Assembly: GCA_919903585.1 (NCBI GenBank)
Contig: CAKKST010000077.1
Coordinates: 1 to 8,520, forward strand
Reading direction: 5' to 3'
DNA: 8,520 bases
Source of the DNA: Nitrospiria bacterium
GTDB taxonomy: Bacteria; Nitrospirota; CAKKRA01; 9FT-COMBO-42-15
The notes under the pieces are model-generated. The model was not told where the DNA came from, did not search any database, and saw only the letters and a list, made by a program, of their open reading frames with translations. Positions 5,285 to 8,520 of this stretch are shown here, in pieces. Position numbers and translations under genes: made by a program. Within the stretch, counting starts at the first letter, position 1, and each line of letters starts with the position of its first letter.

Positions 5285-7025
5285 GGGAAGCAATAAATAT
5301 CTTTTAACAGGTCTGATAATCCTCTCATCACTCCTCTTCTTTTATAAGCTCGGGTCATACACCCTCTTTGATGTTGACGAAGCTGTATTCTCTGAGGCAG
5401 CGAGGGAGATGCTGGAGACAGGCAACTGGCTCACCCCGCAATATAATTACATAAACAGATATGACAAGCCTGCCCTTTTTTACTGGCTTATGGCATCGTC
5501 TTATCTTGTCTTTGGCATAAATGAATTTGCAGCAAGATTCTGGTCTGCATTAATGGGTGTGTTCCTGATTACCGCTACATTCTCCTTTGCAAGAAGGATT
5601 AATGGGGATAGCTATGGCCTTTTAAGCGGGCTTATACTTGCCACATCCATTGAGATAATAGTCCTTGCCCATTCTGCTATTACTGATATGACATTAACAT
5701 TTTTCATTGCCTCAGGCCTCTATCTCTTTTTCATAGCTATGGAAAAGAAAGACAAATGGCTCTATCTTTTATCATACTCAGCAATGGGGCTTGCTGTGCT
5801 CACAAAGGGGCCAATAGGCATTCTTATACCTGCAATGACCATCATCGCATACCTTCTGCTGACAAAAAAATTCAGGGACACATTAAGGGATGCACAGCCC
5901 TTCTTGGGAGTGATAATCTTTTTGGCCATTGCCCTTCCATGGTATATACTTGAAATCAGGGCCAACGGCTGGGAATATATCAATGCCTTTTTCTTAAAGC
6001 ATAATATAAGCCGCTTTACCAGCGTAAACTCAGGCCACAGCGGCAGCATCCTGTTTTACATGCCTGTTATACTCATCGGCTTTTTTCCATGGAGCCCATT
6101 CCTCCCTTATGCCATTTATAAGACAGCGCCGCGTGGTTTAGCAGAGATGGATACAAAGGCAAGGCTCGCACTCTTTTCAATCATCTGGTTTTTAACAGTC
6201 CTGATATTCTTCTCCTTGTCGCAGACAAAATTGCCAAATTACATAGCATCGCTCTTTCCGCCAATGGCATTAGTTGTCGCAATGCTCTTTAAGGATTATT
6301 TAGAAGATAATCCCCCCTTCCCCCCTTTAACCCCTCTGTCTCCCCCCTTGGTAAGGGGGGAATTAAAGGGGGGTGAGGGGGGATTATCAAAAGGAGTAAA
6401 ATATTCTGCCCTCTTTTTTGCACTCTCCTGCATTATCCTTGCTGCTGGCTTTGGCCTTGCGCCAATGATATTAAGCAAAATACATCCCATATTGCCTGAT
6501 GGATTTTCTGATATACCAATTACAATCGGCAGTTGGCACATTGTGATCTCAATATTCTTCTTCATATCAGGGATAACTTCTGTTATTGCCTTTTTCAAAA
6601 ATAAAAAAGGCATTGCCATTGGGATAGTCGGCCTTATGATTTCAATATTCATATTAATCACGCTCAATCTTGCCATGCCTGCTGTGGACAGGCTTGTTCA
6701 ACATCCCCTGAAGGAGATCGCGCTATTTGTAAGGGAAATGGGCGAGAAAGACAAGAGGATAGCTACATATGGTATAAACAATCCGAGTATCCTCTTTTAC
6801 TCAAGGCAGAAGGCATTTATCCTGAATAGAGGCGAAAAAGAAAGGCTGAATGCAATGGCAAATGAAGAGACGCCATTATATGTAATAACAAAACTCCCTT
6901 ATGCAAGAGAGGTAAAAGAGGCTGCAGGGATGCGGTATGCCGGCCAAAGGGGTATCTACATCCTTTTGACGAATAACCCTGCACAGTGCGATTTGGATAA
7001 GAAAGATAAGAAAGATGAAAAATAA
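5277..7025 (+). CDS. ArnT/PMT-like (GT83-type) membrane glycosyltransferase
   Basis: Enzymes of this family move a sugar from a polyprenyl phosphate donor to lipid A, protein or another envelope acceptor on the periplasmic face of the inner membrane. The protein has 582 residues. The first membrane segment (8-23) is followed by the diagnostic loop TLFDVDEAVFSEAAREM (29-45) with Asp32, Asp34 and Glu35, then DKPALFYW (63-70). About ten further hydrophobic segments run to about 465, and a soluble C-terminal domain covers about 470-567. The loop TKGP (176-179) and FFPWSPFLP (269-277) are also typical. Residues 344-371 are Pro- then Gly-rich and are encoded by a palindromic repeat, so this hydrophilic loop looks like an in-frame insertion. 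The C-terminus ends in a charged tail, DLDKKDKKDEK, encoded by a 9-bp tandem repeat. The GTG start at 5277 has AAAGGG (5263-5268) 8 nt upstream and overlaps the previous gene by 8 nt. The acceptor is unknown; lipid A aminoarabinose is only one option, and no other arn genes are visible. Confidence 0.85.
   Translation: MNKGSNKYLLTGLIILSSLLFFYKLGSYTLFDVDEAVFSEAAREMLETGNWLTPQYNYINRYDKPALFYWLMASSYLVFGINEFAARFWSALMGVFLITATFSFARRINGDSYGLLSGLILATSIEIIVLAHSAITDMTLTFFIASGLYLFFIAMEKKDKWLYLLSYSAMGLAVLTKGPIGILIPAMTIIAYLLLTKKFRDTLRDAQPFLGVIIFLAIALPWYILEIRANGWEYINAFFLKHNISRFTSVNSGHSGSILFYMPVILIGFFPWSPFLPYAIYKTAPRGLAEMDTKARLALFSIIWFLTVLIFFSLSQTKLPNYIASLFPPMALVVAMLFKDYLEDNPPFPPLTPLSPPLVRGELKGGEGGLSKGVKYSALFFALSCIILAAGFGLAPMILSKIHPILPDGFSDIPITIGSWHIVISIFFFISGITSVIAFFKNKKGIAIGIVGLMISIFILITLNLAMPAVDRLVQHPLKEIALFVREMGEKDKRIATYGINNPSILFYSRQKAFILNRGEKERLNAMANEETPLYVITKLPYAREVKEAAGMRYAGQRGIYILLTNNPAQCDLDKKDKKDEK
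6306..6388. repeat. Nested palindromic repeat inserted in frame in the glycosyltransferase gene
   Basis: The outer arms 6306-6330 and 6363-6388 are inverted copies (GATAATCCCCCCTT... against ...GAGGGGGGATTATC) with one bulge at 6374 and one G-T type pair. An inner hairpin pairs CCCCCCTT (6342-6349) with AAGGGGGG (6353-6360) around GGT. The whole structure, about 83 bp, is read through without a stop as residues 344-371 of the glycosyltransferase, giving Pro-rich then Gly-rich sequence in a loop between membrane segments. It resembles C/G-rich MITE or REP-like elements and shares its wording with the cluster at 778-902. Three runs of six G on the plus strand also give G-quadruplex potential. 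Confidence 0.85.
6996..7013 (+). repeat. 9-bp tandem repeat at the glycosyltransferase end and PAP2 start
   Basis: GATAAGAAA occurs twice in tandem (6996-7004, 7005-7013) and is followed by a diverged partial copy, GATGAAAAA, which contains the PAP2 start codon at 7015. It encodes the DKKDKKDEK tail of the glycosyltransferase. AAGAAAG just before the ATG is the only candidate ribosome binding site, and it is weak, so PAP2 is probably translated by coupling. Confidence 0.6.
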
Positions 7026-7614
7026 AAAAATCTTAATAAGGTCTGCCCTCATTATAATATCTTTTTTGCTGCTCTTGCTCCTCTTTGCACAGGACTACAC
7101 GATACGGGGATATGTAAAAACAAATGTAAAGGCTGTAAGATGGGAACCTACTGTTCAGGCCTTTAATAAATTTGGTGATGGCGGCATTCAGGCGGTCATC
7201 ACAATAATTATATTAATTGCAGGCTATTTTAAGAAAAAGGCGAATTTAATAAAGACAGGAAAATACGGACTAATAGCCATAATTGCTGCCGGCATTGCAG
7301 TCCAGATAATCAAGCGCATCATAGGAAGGCCAAGGCCGACTATGATGGATGCAGGCATAAAGGATATCGGCCCTTCAATTTCAATAGGCCTTGACTCCTA
7401 TCCATCAGGCCACACAGCATCGTCATTTGCCCTTGCAGCGGTTTTATCATCAGCATATCCCAAGGGCAGATATATTTTTTATTTCCTTGCAGGTATTGCA
7501 GGTCTGTCGCGGATATACCTTGATTCCCATTTTGCATCTGATGTCTTTGCAGGCGCCATCCTCGGCACAGCAATCGGCATATTCTTTGCCCATAAGATGG
7601 CAGGCAGCAAATAA
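7015..7614 (+). CDS. PAP2-family membrane lipid phosphatase
   Basis: This is a 199-residue inner-membrane phosphatase with all three PAP2 signatures. C1 is KRIIGRPRP (100-108), matching Kx6RP with Lys100, Arg107 and Pro108. C2 is YPSGHTA (129-135) with His133. C3 is SRIYLDSHFASD (165-176) with Ser165-Arg166, the nucleophile-type His172 and Asp176. Hydrophobic segments lie at about 8-25, 57-71, 84-99, 134-147, 153-165 and 177-193, so about six helices with the active site on the periplasmic side. Family members dephosphorylate undecaprenyl pyrophosphate, phosphatidylglycerol phosphate or lipid A. It follows the glycosyltransferase with an 11-nt overlap, which suggests recycling of the released polyprenyl phosphate or modification of the same lipid, but the substrate is not readable from the sequence. 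No in-frame alternative start lies near the 5' end. It ends 12 nt from the stop of the convergent ABC gene. Confidence 0.9.
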   Translation: MKNKKILIRSALIIISFLLLLLLFAQDYTIRGYVKTNVKAVRWEPTVQAFNKFGDGGIQAVITIIILIAGYFKKKANLIKTGKYGLIAIIAAGIAVQIIKRIIGRPRPTMMDAGIKDIGPSISIGLDSYPSGHTASSFALAAVLSSAYPKGRYIFYFLAGIAGLSRIYLDSHFASDVFAGAILGTAIGIFFAHKMAGSK

Positions 7615-7626
7615 AACTCATAGGAT

Positions 7627-8520
7627 TCACCCCAGCGGAAAATGGCAGGCGACATAATGGCTGGTGACTGTCTGCTTTAATTTTGGTTCGTTTTCAGGGT
7701 CAGTGCACTCCTTTGGGTTGCCGCGGATTTTATATACAGCGCAGCGCGGATGAAAGCGGCAGCCTGTAACAGGCCTCTCAAAATCAAAGACCTGCCATGT
7801 AAGGCCGTTTGAAATCCCTTTCTCACCCCTGCTTGTTAATGATGACCATAATACATTTGTATATGGGTGCATCGGCCTCTGGGCAATCCTGTCAGAAAGC
7901 CCCATCTCAACTATTTTACCCATATACATAACAGCAACCTTGTTGCTTATTAATTCAACCATCCGCAGGTCATGGGAGATAAAAAGATATGAAAGGCCTA
8001 ATTTTGCCTGAAGGTCTCTAAGCAGGTTAATTATCTGCGCCTGAATGGAGACATCAAGAGCACTCGTTGGCTCATCTGCAATAATAAGCCTCGGCTTAAC
8101 AGCAAGCACTCGTGCAATCCCCACCCTCCTTTTTTCACCGCCTGAGAGTTCATCAGGGTAACAACTCAATTTGCTCTTTTTGAGATTCACCTGATTCAGC
8201 AATTCAGATGTCCTCTTATTTATCTCACTATAATCAAAATCATGATAGACAGTAATAGCCTCTTTTAGTATATCCCGCACCCTCATCCTCGGATTTAAGG
8301 CAGCATCCAAGTCCTGAAATATCATCTGCATCTGGCTGCGAAGATTTCTCAATTCACTTTTTTTGAGTTTCAGTATGTTAGCGCCATCAAACATAATCTT
8401 CCCGTCAGTAGGCTCCATCAGTCTAAGTATGAGCTTGCCAATGGTCGTCTTACCGCAGCCGCTCTCGCCAACAAGGCCCATTATCTCCTTTTCCTTTAAA
8501 TAAAAACTCACATCATCCAC
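7627..8520 (-). CDS. Oligopeptide/dipeptide-type ABC transporter ATP-binding protein (OppF/DppF-like), 5' partial
   Basis: This is the ATPase subunit of a peptide-type ABC importer. 297 codons are visible and the N-terminus lies beyond the window; the first visible codon is GTG (Val) and aligns with the ...AVDDVSF start of strand 2 in this family, so about 30-50 residues are probably missing. Visible motifs, numbered from the edge, are Walker A GESGCGKT (18-25), Q-loop Gln69 in MIFQD, ABC signature LSGGEKRR (125-132; LSGGQ is usual), Walker B LIIADE (145-150) and the switch His183 in ISHD. The C-terminal oligopeptide-transporter domain has GCRFHPRC (253-260) with further cysteines at 272 and 292 (HYVACHF), the signature of the OppD/OppF/DppD/DppF group. 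Such genes usually lie last in an opp/dpp operon, so the permease and partner ATPase are expected to the right of the window. The gene is convergent with PAP2 and no terminator is visible after its TGA. Confidence 0.92.
   Translation of the reverse strand: MDDVSFYLKEKEIMGLVGESGCGKTTIGKLILRLMEPTDGKIMFDGANILKLKKSELRNLRSQMQMIFQDLDAALNPRMRVRDILKEAITVYHDFDYSEINKRTSELLNQVNLKKSKLSCYPDELSGGEKRRVGIARVLAVKPRLIIADEPTSALDVSIQAQIINLLRDLQAKLGLSYLFISHDLRMVELISNKVAVMYMGKIVEMGLSDRIAQRPMHPYTNVLWSSLTSRGEKGISNGLTWQVFDFERPVTGCRFHPRCAVYKIRGNPKECTDPENEPKLKQTVTSHYVACHFPLG

Noticed and set aside
6306..6388. Palindrome as evidence that the glycosyltransferase is a pseudogene or frameshifted
   Set aside because: The frame is intact on both sides, with membrane segments and the C-terminal domain continuing normally.
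6296..6676. Minus-strand open frame over the glycosyltransferase repeat
   Set aside because: It remains open because the palindrome is stop-free in both directions; the rest is low in information and opposite a good membrane-protein frame.
5277..7025. Naming the glycosyltransferase arnT
   Set aside because: Only the fold-level family signature is visible and no aminoarabinose pathway genes are present in the window.
8518..8520. GTG at the window edge as the true start of the ABC ATPase
   Set aside because: The family has an N-terminal strand and about 30-50 residues before the VDDVSF segment; the gene is cut by the window.

Overview
The window reads as chromosomal DNA of a Gram-negative bacterium. 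It holds an outer-membrane-type OmpA lipoprotein, an ArnT-like lipid-linked-sugar transferase and a CcmH-like cytochrome c maturation protein. The base composition is moderate, Arg is often AGG and Ile often ATA, and C/G-rich palindromic repeats are scattered through it. Together with the DHH-CBS-nucleotidyltransferase fusion, this style suggests Nitrospirota or Desulfobacterota (former Deltaproteobacteria). That placement is an inference from style and gene content, not a proof.

Layout. (1) Positions 1-1655, minus strand: a three-gene run. A secreted or membrane-anchored protein of unknown function (stop at 888) comes first. Next is a CcmH-like protein with an unusual CxCxC cysteine cluster (stop at 316). 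Last is a Gly/Met-rich multi-pass membrane protein that leaves the window at position 1. The last two overlap by ATGA. A cluster of three palindromes (about 778-902) lies between the first two genes and supplies the last codons of the first. (2) Positions 1656-1851: a divergent intergenic region with a plausible sigma70-type promoter toward the plus strand, a perfect 9-bp stem-loop, a group of GATTACA-type repeats forming another imperfect palindrome, and a strong ribosome binding site. (3) Positions 1852-7614, plus strand: four tightly packed genes, very likely one operon: an OmpA-domain lipoprotein, an 875-residue DHH/DHHA1-CBS-CBS-tRNA nucleotidyltransferase fusion (TTG start, 1-nt gap), an ArnT/PMT-like membrane glycosyltransferase (GTG start, 8-nt overlap) and a PAP2 phosphatase (11-nt overlap). 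(4) Positions 7627-8520, minus strand: the C-terminal part of an oligopeptide/dipeptide-type ABC transporter ATPase, convergent with the PAP2 gene and cut by the window edge.

How the genes may work together. The plus-strand operon mixes envelope functions (peptidoglycan-binding lipoprotein, polyprenyl-linked sugar transfer, lipid phosphate removal) with RNA metabolism (the DHH-CBS-nucleotidyltransferase fusion). The glycosyltransferase and PAP2 enzyme could act in one lipid-modification route, since ArnT-type enzymes release a polyprenyl phosphate and PAP2 enzymes act on lipid phosphates, but no substrate can be read from the sequence. The minus-strand cluster may form a small thiol/heme or metal-handling membrane module.

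The most noteworthy points are a nested palindromic repeat of about 83 bp read in frame within the glycosyltransferase, the palindrome cluster joining two minus-strand genes, the multi-domain RNA enzyme, and the non-canonical CcmH-like protein with its two unassigned neighbours. No CRISPR array, RNA gene, insertion sequence or clear intrinsic terminator was seen.
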